Assembly: GCF_000711885.1 (NCBI RefSeq)
Contig: NZ_JONK01000027.1
Span: 17,368 to 81,367 of the forward strand
Reading direction: 5' to 3'
Origin: Chromobacterium haemolyticum DSM 19808
GTDB taxonomy: Bacteria; Pseudomonadota; Gammaproteobacteria; Burkholderiales; Chromobacteriaceae
DNA: 64,000 bases
Below, piece after piece: positions 56,300 to 64,000 of this stretch (position 1 is the stretch's first letter; the number at the start of each line of letters is the position of its first letter). The translations under genes and the position numbers were made by a program. The notes beneath the pieces were generated by a model. The model saw only the letters and a program-made list of their open reading frames with translations, was not told the origin of the DNA and searched no databases.

Positions 56300-58054
56300 T
56301 TACTCTTCCGCTTCGCCGCCGTGCGGATGCAACTGCATGCGGTAGACCTGGCCCACGCCTTTGCCGCCATGCACAGTCCAGCCGGCGCGACCTTTTGGCC
56401 GTTGCAACATCCCCGCCCGGTACAGAACTTCGCAGGCATGCCGCACTTCATAGCCGGCGATGACTTCACCCTTGAACGCGCCCGGCGTCACCAGAAACAC
56501 CGCTTCGCCGTCTAGCGTGTAGCGCTTGTAGCCCATCAAATTGGGCACCAGTGGGTCGCTGTCATTCATCGGCAGCAGCACGAAGCGGGCGTACTGGCTG
56601 GCCTGCAATACGGCGGCGGCCTGGTCGATCAGGCGTGCGTCGTCGCGGTCTTCGATGCCGAAAGCCTGCATCCAGCGCTGCCACGTGGTTTCCACGCCTT
56701 GAATCGCCTGTTCCACCGTCCAGCCAGTCAGGCCGGCATGGCTGGCCATTTCGGCCGCCGCCGATAAGATGGCGAATTTGCGCGTGGCGCGGCGCACGGT
56801 AGGGGCGGCTCCTTCGGGTACGGCCGCCAGCATGCGCTGTTGCGATTTTTCCACCCACTGCACCGCCGCCGCCCGGTTGTCCTGCAGCCAAGCGACGAAG
56901 GCGCGACCGACAGTGCCGTAATGGCTGCGCGCATGGCGGGTTAGCTCGTCGGCGAAGACTTCGCCATTGCTGCGGCCGTGGATGTGGTCGAATGCGCGAT
57001 AGGGGCCCGTATCGGCCGGGATATCGAGCAGGCGGATTTCCTGCCCGCCGCGCGGCGTCTGGCCGCCTTCGGTCAGATACTGGCTCATCGCCACTTCGCC
57101 AGTTGAAATCATGGTCAGTTTCCACGAACGGGCGGCGCGGTTGCCGCCTTCCTTCGCGCCTTGCAGCTTGGACACGCCGTTCAGCATGCTGTAGATGGCC
57201 GGGCCAATCTTGCGCGCGTCGCCGGAACCGACTTCATCCAGATAGATCATCATGTCGTTGCTGGCTTCGGCCTCATTGGTCAGCCCTAGCGCGGTGCCGG
57301 ACCAGGTGTGCAAGGTGCGCTGCGGGTCGCCCCAGATGCTGGCGGCGGTATCGGCGCAGGTACTCTTGCCCGATGAGGAATTGGTGTACAGGTGCAGGCC
57401 GATGCCGTCCCGTGCCCCGCACAAGGCCAGCAGCGGGCCGGCCAGCGCGCACGCAATGGTCGTCATCGCCAAGGGGTTGCCCAGCGCCAGCGCACCGACG
57501 GTGCCTTGCCAGTCTGTCAGGCTGCCGGCCGGATGGTAGGCGCTGGCGTCCTTGGGGCGGCCGTTGAAATGCATCTTGCGGTTGGGCCGGCCGATGATGT
57601 CACCGTTCGGCAGCACAAACGCGCCATGTTGCCAGCCGGACATATTGATGATGTCGTGCCACTCGGTGGAGCCTTCGCGCTGCAGCCAGTGGGCCAGCCG
57701 CGCCTGGCCGCCGCGGTCGGTGGTCAGCGTCAGACCGCCTTTGCGCAGCAACGCCCAGCCGGCGCGCTCGCCAATGTCGGCGCTGGGCAAGGCGGTGGTC
57801 ATCACCTCGCCATTGCCCTGGCGCTGCCATTTGACGATGCGGTGATGGTTGCCGTCCGCATCCGTCCCGCAGCCCAGCAGTTCCATCTTGTCGCTGAGCC
57901 ATTCCGGCGGCTGCTCCAACAGCTCGCCGGTATCGCGGTCGCGTTTGACGGCGATGTAATGCACGCCGTCGCGGTTCACGTCATAACGCGGGCCGATGGC
58001 CAGCGCCGGGGCCTTCGCGGCCATCGCCAAAGCCTGCTTGTCAGCGCTGCCCAT
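56300..58054 (-). CDS. DUF927-domain replicative helicase/ATPase
   Basis: A 584-residue protein with a DUF927 domain. The Walker A motif is YTNSSSGKSTCADTA near residue 227 and the Walker B-like acidic motif MMIYLDEVGSG near 273. In P4-like satellites this protein serves with the primase in replication from the adjacent origin, taking the role of the helicase part of the alpha protein. It overlaps the primase gene by 14 bases and ends next to the iterons. High GC, unlike the cargo. Confidence 0.85.
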   Translation of the reverse strand: MGSADKQALAMAAKAPALAIGPRYDVNRDGVHYIAVKRDRDTGELLEQPPEWLSDKMELLGCGTDADGNHHRIVKWQRQGNGEVMTTALPSADIGERAGWALLRKGGLTLTTDRGGQARLAHWLQREGSTEWHDIINMSGWQHGAFVLPNGDIIGRPNRKMHFNGRPKDASAYHPAGSLTDWQGTVGALALGNPLAMTTIACALAGPLLALCGARDGIGLHLYTNSSSGKSTCADTAASIWGDPQRTLHTWSGTALGLTNEAEASNDMMIYLDEVGSGDARKIGPAIYSMLNGVSKLQGAKEGGNRAARSWKLTMISTGEVAMSQYLTEGGQTPRGGQEIRLLDIPADTGPYRAFDHIHGRSNGEVFADELTRHARSHYGTVGRAFVAWLQDNRAAAVQWVEKSQQRMLAAVPEGAAPTVRRATRKFAILSAAAEMASHAGLTGWTVEQAIQGVETTWQRWMQAFGIEDRDDARLIDQAAAVLQASQYARFVLLPMNDSDPLVPNLMGYKRYTLDGEAVFLVTPGAFKGEVIAGYEVRHACEVLYRAGMLQRPKGRAGWTVHGGKGVGQVYRMQLHPHGGEAEE

Positions 58055-59063
58055 GGGATTCTCCTTGTTCGTTCAACACATCCAGCCAATCGCTGTCCGG
58101 CTGCTCGGGTATCAGCAGATGGACTTGTCGGCCATCGTCCTGCATCCGCCGCGCCAAGCGCCGAGCGGCGTTCTGGCCGGCCTGGTTGGCGTCGTTGTCG
58201 GCCATCACAAACAAATCGGTGACTTCATCCGGCAACACCGCATGCGACAGCCCCCAGGCCGACAGCGCCGCCCAGCACGGCAGTCCGCTGCCCTCGCACA
58301 CCGCCAGCGCCGTTTCGATGCCCTCGGCCAGCGCCAGCTGGCCGTCTGAGGGCGGATACAAGCGGACCGCCGCGCCGGACAGATCGCCGGAACGGCCCAA
58401 GGCCAGTTTCTTGGCCGGCAGCGCTTCGCCGCTGACGGGGTGGAGCAAGGCGGCTTTGTGGCCGTCAAAGGTCAGCCAGGTGCGATGCAAGCCCACGTTG
58501 ATGCCCTGCGGCGATGTCACCAGCGCCAGCATCGCCGGGAAGTGGCCCAGCCGCTGCGGCCGGCCGTGCAGTGTGATCCAGTAGGCCAAGGCCGGGTGAT
58601 AGCGCAGGGCGCTAGGGTAAGTGGTCAGGCTCAAGCCTCGGCGCATCAGATAGCGGCCCACCGGGTCATCAGCCTTCACTGGCCGCGCCGCGCGCCACAG
58701 CTGCGCCAGGCGCTCGCGTTGGTCTCGTTGCGGCTGCGTGGCCGCAGGGGCGGCCGCTACGCGCGCCAGCTTCCCCTTCGCCCCGTTTAAGACCTGGGCG
58801 ACGGCCTGCGCCGCGTGGAAGAAGTCACCGCCTAGCCAATGTTGCGCCAACACGAAGCCGTCGCCGCCCAGGCTGTCCAGGGCGCGGCAGACAAAACGGC
58901 CGCTACCCTTGTCGATCCACTCAAAACGGTCGCTGCCGCCGCAGGCTGGGCAAGGCTGATTGCGGCGCTTGGTAAAGACCTCGGCCGGAATGCCCAAGGC
59001 CATCAGGATGTCCGGCCAGCGGTCGCGGGCCTGCTGGCGCAATTGCGCGAGATCGAGCCTCAT
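58041..59063 (-). CDS. P4-type DNA primase (zinc ribbon plus Toprim)
   Basis: A 340-residue primase. The zinc ribbon CPACGGSDRFEW, with the paired Cys at FVCRALD, is at residues ~38-60, and a Toprim domain follows with LALAEGIETALAVCEG and DLFVMADNDANQAG. P4-type primases start satellite replication. Its ATG overlaps the stop of a 27-codon frame (ATGA) and it overlaps the DUF927 gene, so the three are co-translated. Confidence 0.88.
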   Translation of the reverse strand: MRLDLAQLRQQARDRWPDILMALGIPAEVFTKRRNQPCPACGGSDRFEWIDKGSGRFVCRALDSLGGDGFVLAQHWLGGDFFHAAQAVAQVLNGAKGKLARVAAAPAATQPQRDQRERLAQLWRAARPVKADDPVGRYLMRRGLSLTTYPSALRYHPALAYWITLHGRPQRLGHFPAMLALVTSPQGINVGLHRTWLTFDGHKAALLHPVSGEALPAKKLALGRSGDLSGAAVRLYPPSDGQLALAEGIETALAVCEGSGLPCWAALSAWGLSHAVLPDEVTDLFVMADNDANQAGQNAARRLARRMQDDGRQVHLLIPEQPDSDWLDVLNEQGESHGQR

Positions 59064-59143
59064 GATTGGGCCTCCTCATCGATGACGCCAGACAAGCCGG
59101 GGGCGTCTCGCCCGGTACGCGGGAGAGGGATTCGTGCGGTCAT
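59060..59143 (-). CDS. Very small peptide (27 aa) upstream of primase
   Basis: The frame reads MTARIPLPRTGRDAPGLSGV and ends a few residues later at a TGA overlapping the primase start. AAGGA lies about eight bases before its ATG. Its position and coupling suggest a leader or regulatory peptide for primase. No family recognised. Confidence 0.4.
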   Translation of the reverse strand: MTARIPLPRTGRDAPGLSGVIDEEAQS

Positions 59144-59153
59144 GGTCTTGTCC

Positions 59154-59462
59154 TTAGAGCAGTTGGCCGATGTCGGCGCTGGCGTCGATGACTTGTTGCT
59201 GCAGCGGCGCCAGCAGCCCGGCCAGGCGTTGTGCCGGCAATGGCTGGTTCTCGGCGTGGTCCAGCAGCTCGACCAAGCCCTGCAGGCCGTCGCCGGTGCG
59301 TGTCAGGCGCGAGACGCCGGCGCTGACGGTGTGTTCGATGCGGTGGCACAGGCTGGCCAGTTGGCTCAGCGGCTCGCGCAGCTCGGCATGTTCGGGGGTG
59401 TCGGCCAGCTGCTGCAGCTGGGCCAGTTGGTGATGGACGGCGGACAGGATCAGGGCATTCAT
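59154..59462 (-). CDS. Small helical satellite protein, 102 aa
   Basis: A Leu/Gln-rich, helical protein (MNALILSAVHHQLAQLQQLA) without a recognised domain. Its ATG overlaps the stop of the upstream 58-codon gene (ATGA). It lies in the replication operon before primase; role unknown. Longer in-frame starts run through the motif region at 59668-59853 and look less likely. Confidence 0.55.
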   Translation of the reverse strand: MNALILSAVHHQLAQLQQLADTPEHAELREPLSQLASLCHRIEHTVSAGVSRLTRTGDGLQGLVELLDHAENQPLPAQRLAGLLAPLQQQVIDASADIGQLL

Positions 59463-59635
59463 GCCAGCACCTCCACGGCGAAACCGGTGGCGGTGCGATG
59501 AATCAAGGCGCGCTGGCCCTGGGCGACCAGCAAGGCGGCGAGCGCGCGGGCTTCGGCTTCGTTGGGCAGCGTGGAAACGGGACGGGTGGTGCGTGGAAAT
59601 AGGGCGCGGAAAGCGCGTAGGGTGATGCCAGGCAT
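59459..59635 (-). CDS. Small satellite protein, 58 aa
   Basis: It starts MPGITLRAFRALFP with GGAGG upstream and ends FAVEVLA; the stop overlaps the next ATG. No domain is recognised. First gene of the replication operon after a structured leader. Proteins at this position in P4-like elements are sometimes called Icd-like; I cannot support that here. Confidence 0.5.
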   Translation of the reverse strand: MPGITLRAFRALFPRTTRPVSTLPNEAEARALAALLVAQGQRALIHRTATGFAVEVLA

Positions 59636-59659
59636 GGAGGCCTCCTTCGTAAGCGTTAC

Positions 59660-59853
59660 GCTTGCCATCCCGACGCCAATCGGGGGTGGCAGGCACAGGG
59701 CGGGATTGGCGTACCGATACGAAGGAACCGGCGCGTGCATGCACGCTCCCACCGAGGCCCGCCATAGAAGAAGACGCACCAAGGGTGTGTGACGGACGTA
59801 AAAAATGCCGCAATAGGCGGCCATCCGCCTTCGTAATCGGGACGCCAATCCCG
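59660..59853. promoter_or_regulatory. Leader with repeated GGGATTGGCGT motifs
   Basis: CGGGATTGGCGTACCG at 59701-59716, its relative in inverted form at 59669-59686 (CCCGACGCCAATCGGGG) and a perfect palindromic version CGGGACGCCAATCCCG at 59838-59853 surround the start of the replication operon. A further GATACGCCAATC lies at 62424. The 492-base gap from 59636 to 60127 holds no other supported gene. Confidence 0.5.
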
Positions 59854-60127
59854 GTCGCTGTTTTGAATGCGACGTAAAGATGGTGCAGCAATCGGGCGAG
59901 CTTGTCAATTCGCTTTCGAGCTTGGGAAATCGGGTTCGCGCAGTTCATCGGGGTGGATATTTCTAAAGCGTGGAGCGGGGTCATCGGGAATGGGGGCGGG
60001 TTTTACCAGGCATATTAATAAAGCCGCCAATCAATATTAAATAAGTGAATTAAATCTATTTCAGCCGACGCTATTCAAGGTCAATTTCAGGGGGCTACAT
60101 GGCCCGCCGGCCGGCGAGCCATGGCGC

Positions 60128-60406
60128 TTAGTCCAGGACGCGATGCCGCACGCGGCCGGGCGTCACCATCAGCGCTTGCCGAGGCGAGGGCGACAGGCCC
60201 GGCAAGGGGCGCAGCCGCTCCGGCGGAATCCGCGCGCCGCCGTGGATGGGCTGGGCCAAGGTTATCGGCTCGCCCTCCAGCGTCTTGTACTGGTGGCAGC
60301 AGTCATCGTTGCTGCAGTTGTAGTAAATCTCCTTGGTCGCGGCGCTGAGCATGCGGCTGGTCCGCACCCGCGACACCGCGCCGCACAAGGGGCAAGGGAA
60401 GGCCAT
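60128..60406 (-). CDS. Ogr/Delta-like zinc-finger late-gene activator
   Basis: A 92-residue protein with the Ogr/Delta zinc finger: CPLCGAVSRVRTSR near the N-terminus and YYNCSNDDCCHQYKTLE. In P2/P4 systems these proteins activate late promoters of the helper phage and satellite. GGAGA precedes the ATG; it follows the capsid gene by 12 bases in the same operon. Confidence 0.88.
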   Translation of the reverse strand: MAFPCPLCGAVSRVRTSRMLSAATKEIYYNCSNDDCCHQYKTLEGEPITLAQPIHGGARIPPERLRPLPGLSPSPRQALMVTPGRVRHRVLD

Positions 60407-60418
60407 GATGCAGTCTCC

Positions 60419-61396
60419 TCAGTCAACGATTTCAACGGCGTCAATCAGCACGCAGGCGGCGAGGTTTTCGACGACGTAGGCGTCGTGGCTGGAATGATAG
60501 AACTCCACCCGATTCAGCGATGGCTCCTCATGGTAGTGGTAGCGGCTGGCGTGTGGATTGAAGTACAGCGACAGGTTGTCCAGCCGGGTAATCAAGATGC
60601 TGTCGCCGGGGAAGAAGGCGGCCGTCGCCGCTTGCAGCCCGCCCAGGCGCTGTTTGTGAAACACCAGGTCGTCCTGGGGATTCGCGTCGCAGACCGCATC
60701 CGGCAGCAAGTCCGCGCCCACCAGCACCACCAGGCCGGGATCATCGCGCCACGCCGGGGCTAACCGCTGCTTGAGCGCGTAGCGCACCAGGCGATGCAGC
60801 GAGCGGAAGCGTTCGCTCTCGCCGATGCGGGCGCCCTCGATCCAGTGTTGCGGCGCTTGCTCACGGATCTGCTGCAGCCAGCCGAGATTGACGTCTTCCA
60901 ACTGCGGATGGGTCTCTCGGTTCGAGTTCGGCGCGCGCTGCAGACCGTGGAAGCCGATCATGATGCGGTCCAGCAGAATGCGGCGTTCCAACGCCTGCCG
61001 TGCGCGGGCTTCAAAGCCGGCCGGCGTCTGGCTCTCGCTCCACCAGGCGTCCAGCGTGTCGTAACTGAAGGCGGCGTCGAAGTTGGTTTGCTGGCAGTGG
61101 TATTGCGCCGGCCGCCAGGTCTTGCCGGCCGGCTGGCGTTCATGGCGCTGGGTGTCGACGGTGGCGGCCAAGGTGCCGGCGAGTTCGAAGTGCTTGGCCT
61201 GCCCGCGGATCTCGGAGACGCCGAGCAGGTTGATGGCGGACAGCAGCCGGCTGCGCGCCTTCAGCGCGTTGAAGCGGGCTTGCGCCGCTTGGGGCGTGGG
61301 GGTGGCGTACAGGCTGTCCTGGGCGCGGAACTGCTCCAGCGCGTGGAAATAGCGGTCGATGAACTGGTTCAGCGCGTGGCGGGTGGGGTTCTGCAT
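60419..61396 (-). CDS. P2-type (GpN family) major capsid protein
   Basis: A 325-residue protein that follows P2 GpN along its length: an N-terminal helical region, LGVSEIRGQ, the block YHCQQTNFDAAFSYDTLDAW, LLDRIMIGFHGLQRA, LEDVNLGWLQQIREQAP, DDPGLVVLVGADLL, FFPGDSILITRLDNLSLYF and a C-terminal YVVENLAACVLI. It is about 30 residues shorter than P2 GpN. No scaffold, portal or terminase gene recognisable by sequence accompanies it, which is unusual for a P4-like satellite. Confidence 0.85.
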   Translation of the reverse strand: MQNPTRHALNQFIDRYFHALEQFRAQDSLYATPTPQAAQARFNALKARSRLLSAINLLGVSEIRGQAKHFELAGTLAATVDTQRHERQPAGKTWRPAQYHCQQTNFDAAFSYDTLDAWWSESQTPAGFEARARQALERRILLDRIMIGFHGLQRAPNSNRETHPQLEDVNLGWLQQIREQAPQHWIEGARIGESERFRSLHRLVRYALKQRLAPAWRDDPGLVVLVGADLLPDAVCDANPQDDLVFHKQRLGGLQAATAAFFPGDSILITRLDNLSLYFNPHASRYHYHEEPSLNRVEFYHSSHDAYVVENLAACVLIDAVEIVD

Positions 61397-61409
61397 ATTG
61401 TCGTCTCGG

Positions 61410-62135
61410 TTAGCGGTTGATCAGGGTTTGGTACTGCGCGTCGCGCTGGGCTTGATAGCGCATGCGGGCCAACGGGCTGTGCGTCATCGAGGCCGGGGCG
61501 GCCAGCGCGGGCAGCGGGCGGTTGAGCAAGGCCAGCAAGTCGTCCGGTTCCGCTTGCGGCGCAGATTGCAGTGCCTGTTGCAGCTCGCCCGGCTGCAGCG
61601 CGGCATAGAGTTCGTCCTGATTTCTGCGCAGTTCGGCGCGGCCGAACAGCCGCTCGATGCAGGCCTTGGGCGCTTGCTCTAGCAGCAGCGCCAGCACCGG
61701 CAGCTGTTGCCCCCATTGCGTGATCTGGTCGTCCAGCACCGCGTCCCAATACTGACGACGCAGCGCGTGGCGCTCCTGCACCAGCGCTTCGCGCTGCTCG
61801 AACAGCGTCTCCTGCTGGATCTCGGCTTGAATCTTCTCTTCCTCGGCGATCTTGAGGGTTTCCTCGGCCAATTCCAGGTTGGCCATCTCTTTATGCTTCA
61901 ACTCGCGCACCGCCTTGGTGGGAATGCCCAAGGTCGAGCGCATCGTCTGGCGGCAATCCTTGCGCGCCTGCTCGGCTTCGCTGCGCAGCGCCTCGGCGGT
62001 TTGGACGCGGCGCGCGGCGTTGTCGGCCAGGGTCTGCCAGGCGTTGAGGTCTTGTTCGAAAGCGGCCAGGCGTTCGGTCAGGCCGGCGATGGCGACAGCG
62101 ACGGTTTCTTGGGTGGTGGGGTTCTGGATATGCAT
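61410..62135 (-). CDS. Coiled-coil protein upstream of the capsid gene
   Basis: A 241-residue protein dominated by a long Glu/Lys/Gln-rich coiled coil (ELAEETLKIAEEEKIQAEIQ, residues ~90-140) with a Leu-rich C-terminal half. Not recognised. Its place directly before the capsid gene (13 bases) and its coiled-coil nature make a scaffold or size-determination role conceivable, but this is only position-based. I chose the ATG at 62135; the longer frame overlaps alpA. Confidence 0.6.
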   Translation of the reverse strand: MHIQNPTTQETVAVAIAGLTERLAAFEQDLNAWQTLADNAARRVQTAEALRSEAEQARKDCRQTMRSTLGIPTKAVRELKHKEMANLELAEETLKIAEEEKIQAEIQQETLFEQREALVQERHALRRQYWDAVLDDQITQWGQQLPVLALLLEQAPKACIERLFGRAELRRNQDELYAALQPGELQQALQSAPQAEPDDLLALLNRPLPALAAPASMTHSPLARMRYQAQRDAQYQTLINR

Positions 62136-62160
62136 GGTCTGAGTCCGGGAAGTTGTGGGG

Positions 62161-62379
62161 TTAAGCGCGGCGGGCCGCGATGCGTGCCGCCATCCAGCTC
62201 TCGATTTCAGAGGACAGCCAGGCCACGCTCTTGCCGCCCAGCGGCACCGGAGCCGGGAAACGGCCCTGCTTGATGGCGTCGTACACCGACGAGCGGGACA
62301 GGCCGCAGGTGGCGATGACTTCCGGCAAGCGCAGAAAGCGCAGCGGTTGAGAAGAGGGCGAAGCGGCAACAGCGGTCAT
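62161..62379 (-). CDS. alpA: AlpA-family excisionase/regulator
   Basis: A 72-residue protein with the MerR-like winged helix of AlpA: FLRLPEVIATCGLSRSSVYD, IKQGRFPAPVPLGGKSVAWL and EIESWMAARI. AlpA proteins act as excisionase or integrase activators in P4-like elements. AGGA precedes the ATG at 62379; it is the first gene of the alpA-capsid-delta operon. Confidence 0.87.
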   Translation of the reverse strand: MTAVAASPSSQPLRFLRLPEVIATCGLSRSSVYDAIKQGRFPAPVPLGGKSVAWLSSEIESWMAARIAARRA

Positions 62380-62974
62380 GAAGCGTCCTTGTTGGTGGAG
62401 GTGGATATCGGTGGATGGCATCGGATACGCCAATCAGCGAACGCAGTATTTCAGAAATGACAAACCGGGTTTGGGGGTTGGGTTGTGCCGCCCTCCCACA
62501 CAACAAAAAAATTTGAAATGCCAAAAAAACGCGGAATTTGCTCTTGACGACGGGTGGGAAAACAGGAACGCAGGCGCAACATGGCCCGCCACGGAACGGC
62601 ATCGGACGGCGGTGGACGGCGGTGGACGGGCTAGGACGCACTCAGCGGCCAGGAAACTGGGGACGGCAGGACAACGCGAAACGGGGACGGTCAGCGAACA
62701 GGGCGACTGCATGCATAGCGTGCATGAAAACGCATGAATCCGGGCGGGGGGACAAGGGCGCGCCAGGCCATACGGCAAGGGCCTGGCACGGGTTCATGCA
62801 GCTGCATGATTAGCGGCCCATGAAGCGTGGGGGCGAGGCGGGGCTTCGATAGCGCGCGCTGGGTGGCACTGGTAAAGAATGGATTTACGAGGGGTCAAAT
62901 GGGTTGTATTGACCGCAGGCCAACCAGAGCGAGCCAACTATTGCATAAAAGCTAATCAGACGTGTGTTGCTATA
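62380..62974. other. Regulatory gap between integrase and alpA
   Basis: About 595 bases without a supported gene. It contains tandem GGCGGTGGAC blocks (about 62605-62625) and several overlapping TGCATG words, such as TGCATGCATAGCGTGCATG at 62709-62727 and CATGCAGCTGCATG near 62793-62806, which look like protein-binding palindromes. The alpA promoter should lie here. Confidence 0.45.
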
Positions 62975-63674
62975 TTACTTTTTCTTATCGTTTGTAATTA
63001 ATTTAGCCGCATCAATCTGCGCCTGGACAAAATCAGACCATGCTTGCAAGACTGTTTTCCGCTGCTCAGCATACTCGGCACGGTTGTAAACCCCTTTAAT
63101 TCCGACGATTTTGTGAGCTAGTGCCTTTTCAATGGCGTCGGACGGATAGCCCATCTCATGTAAATGAGTGGATGCCGTGCGGCGGAAGTCATGTAGGACG
63201 AAATGCTGCACATCCAGCGATAGTGAGTTAACTGCTTGATTGAGCGTGCTCCGGCCAATCGGCCTATCTTCACGGCTACGACTGCTCGGGAAAAGAAACT
63301 TGGAATGTCCTGCCAAAATCTTTAGTTCTTGCAGCATTTCCAATGCTTGGCGGGATAGGTACACCCGATGGGGCTTGTTTTTCTTCATACGCTCAGCGGG
63401 GATGTCCCATATCCCAGCATCAAAATCAAACTCAGACCAAGTCGCTTGAATCAGCTCGCTCTTTCTAACCATAGTGATTGCTAACAAGTGCAGTGCTAGG
63501 CGTAGAGATCGGCGGACGTCTGATTGGTACACGGCCCGTAGTACTTGGCCGATTTCCTCGCCTGACAGCACCCGGTCGCGGCTTTCTTCCACAGCGATAA
63601 AGCGGGCCACCAGAGCTGCGGCAGGGTTGGTCTCCGCTAGTTGCCGGGCTATCGCATAGTCGTACATGCGCTTA
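62975..63674 (-). pseudogene. int: P4-type tyrosine integrase, 5' part removed by IS insertion
   Basis: The catalytic domain is present: the first Arg in TMVRKSELIQATW, HDFRRTASTHLH, the late His in LAHKIVG and the nucleophile Tyr in GVYNRAEYAEQR. The reading frame continues upstream through KRMYDYAIARQLAETNPA to the IS edge at 63674, so roughly the N-terminal 180-200 residues (DUF4102 and core-binding domains) lie beyond or are lost. The 230-codon fragment from 63667 lacks arm and core DNA binding and should be inactive. Confidence 0.85.
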
Positions 63675-64000
63675 GACCCGCTAACAAAACCTGTCGATAA
63701 ATCGCAGACAGATCAATGAGAAAGCCAGCTTGAGTAAGGCGTAATGCGTATCCAGCCGCCGTTCGAAGCGGATGCGCAATTTCCCGAAGCCAGCTAGCCA
63801 AGAATGGGTTCGTTCTACCACCCAGCGGTGGCGACCTAGTCTCTCGCTGCTTTCCACCCCGCGACGCGCGATTCGCACCAAGATTCCGCGTCGGTTCAGG
63901 TGTTCACGGCAACGGCGGTAGTCATAGCCTTTGTCTGCATGCAGCTTGTAAGGCTTTTGCCTGGGCCGCCCTGGCAAACCAGGAACGGCAGGAATCGCAT
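63675..64000 (-). mobile_element. IS5-family insertion sequence, one end (continues past the window)
   Basis: The end GACCCGCTAACAAAACC at 63675 abuts TTA (63672-63674) within the integrase gene. Inside is the C-terminal part of an IS5-type transposase. The other end and target duplication are outside the window. The end sequence is shared with the family A repeats. Confidence 0.85.
63681..64000 (-). CDS. IS5-family transposase, C-terminal part
   Basis: The frame is open to the window edge. The visible residues include KLHADKGYDYRRCREHLNRR, with the Asp of the DDE triad in the DKGYD block, and RHRWVVERTHSWLAGFGKL with the catalytic Glu, typical of IS5-family enzymes. The stop is six bases from the IS end. 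The partial state is due to the window boundary, not decay. Confidence 0.87.
   Translation of the reverse strand, partial: AIPAVPGLPGRPRQKPYKLHADKGYDYRRCREHLNRRGILVRIARRGVESSERLGRHRWVVERTHSWLAGFGKLRIRFERRLDTHYALLKLAFSLICLRFIDRFC

Larger units (their letters stand above)
51502..64000. mobile_element. P4-like phage satellite / integrative element (right end outside the window)
   Basis: From about 51.5 kb the sequence turns AT-rich and then carries a phage-satellite core: AlpA, P2-type capsid, Ogr/Delta activator, primase, DUF927 helicase, an iteron array and a P4-type integrase. Cargo genes occupy the left part. There are no tail, portal or terminase genes. Exact ends are unknown: the left limit is set by the end of the LysR gene and the integrase-proximal end lies beyond the window. 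Confidence 0.7.

Overview
The window is a high-GC chromosomal segment that fits a Chromobacterium-like betaproteobacterium. This is an inference from gene content: a HexR-type Entner-Doudoroff locus, an argH/algZ pairing, a Pseudomonas-type carnitine locus, an ebo cluster, and a P2/P4-type phage satellite. No rRNA or tRNA gene was recognised and there is no CRISPR array. The right end (about 51.5-64 kb) is an integrated element, partly of clearly lower GC.

Layout. 1-5.2 kb: ebo metabolite-traffic cluster (eboE-C-A-B-F, tightly coupled). 5.2-6.6 kb: repeat-rich gap and one orphan gene. 6.7-10 kb (minus): periplasmic catalase, a TMEM175-type channel, and an AlgZ-like sensor kinase without its response regulator. 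10.2-19.7 kb: argH, a CSS/EAL phosphodiesterase, glpR, a REC-GGDEF protein, an RNB exoribonuclease and an HDOD protein. 19.8-28.5 kb: complete glucose-6-P/Entner-Doudoroff locus, with edd-eda divergent from zwf-pgl-glk-hexR-pgi and two HexR-like operators between them. 28.7-33.1 kb: two META-domain envelope proteins and a three-gene NAD(P) transhydrogenase (pntA1-pntA2-pntB). 33.5-39 kb: a solute-binding protein, then the carnitine locus (cdhR; caiX-cdhC-cdhA-cdhB) in which caiX carries an in-frame stop. 39-42 kb: a secreted M60 metallopeptidase and a small molybdopterin-fold protein. 42.5-49.6 kb: an unusual plus-strand operon with an MFS exporter, a LuxE-like acyl-protein synthetase, a LuxC-like reductase fused to an adenylating ligase, a second ligase and a GNAT protein. 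It resembles fatty-aldehyde chemistry but has no luciferase, and I rate it the most interesting metabolic system here. 49.6-51.5 kb: a membrane protein and a LysR gene broken by an in-frame stop.

51.5-64 kb: a P4-like satellite or integrative element. Its left part is an AT-rich four-gene cargo module (DUF6932 nucleotidyltransferase-like, HTH-ImmA/IrrE, beta-family protein, sce7726-type nuclease-like), a plausible defence module. An array of 13 nine-base-type iterons follows, then a minus-strand core: AlpA, a coiled-coil protein, a P2-type major capsid protein, an Ogr/Delta activator, small genes, primase and DUF927 helicase. The integrase has lost its 5' part to an IS5-family insertion that runs off the right end.

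Small non-coding repeats recur through the chromosome. Family A (~111 bp) has the same kind of ends and TTA target duplication as the IS at the right edge. Family B (~48-143 bp) is often directly joined to A. Several copies sit exactly at TAA stop codons.
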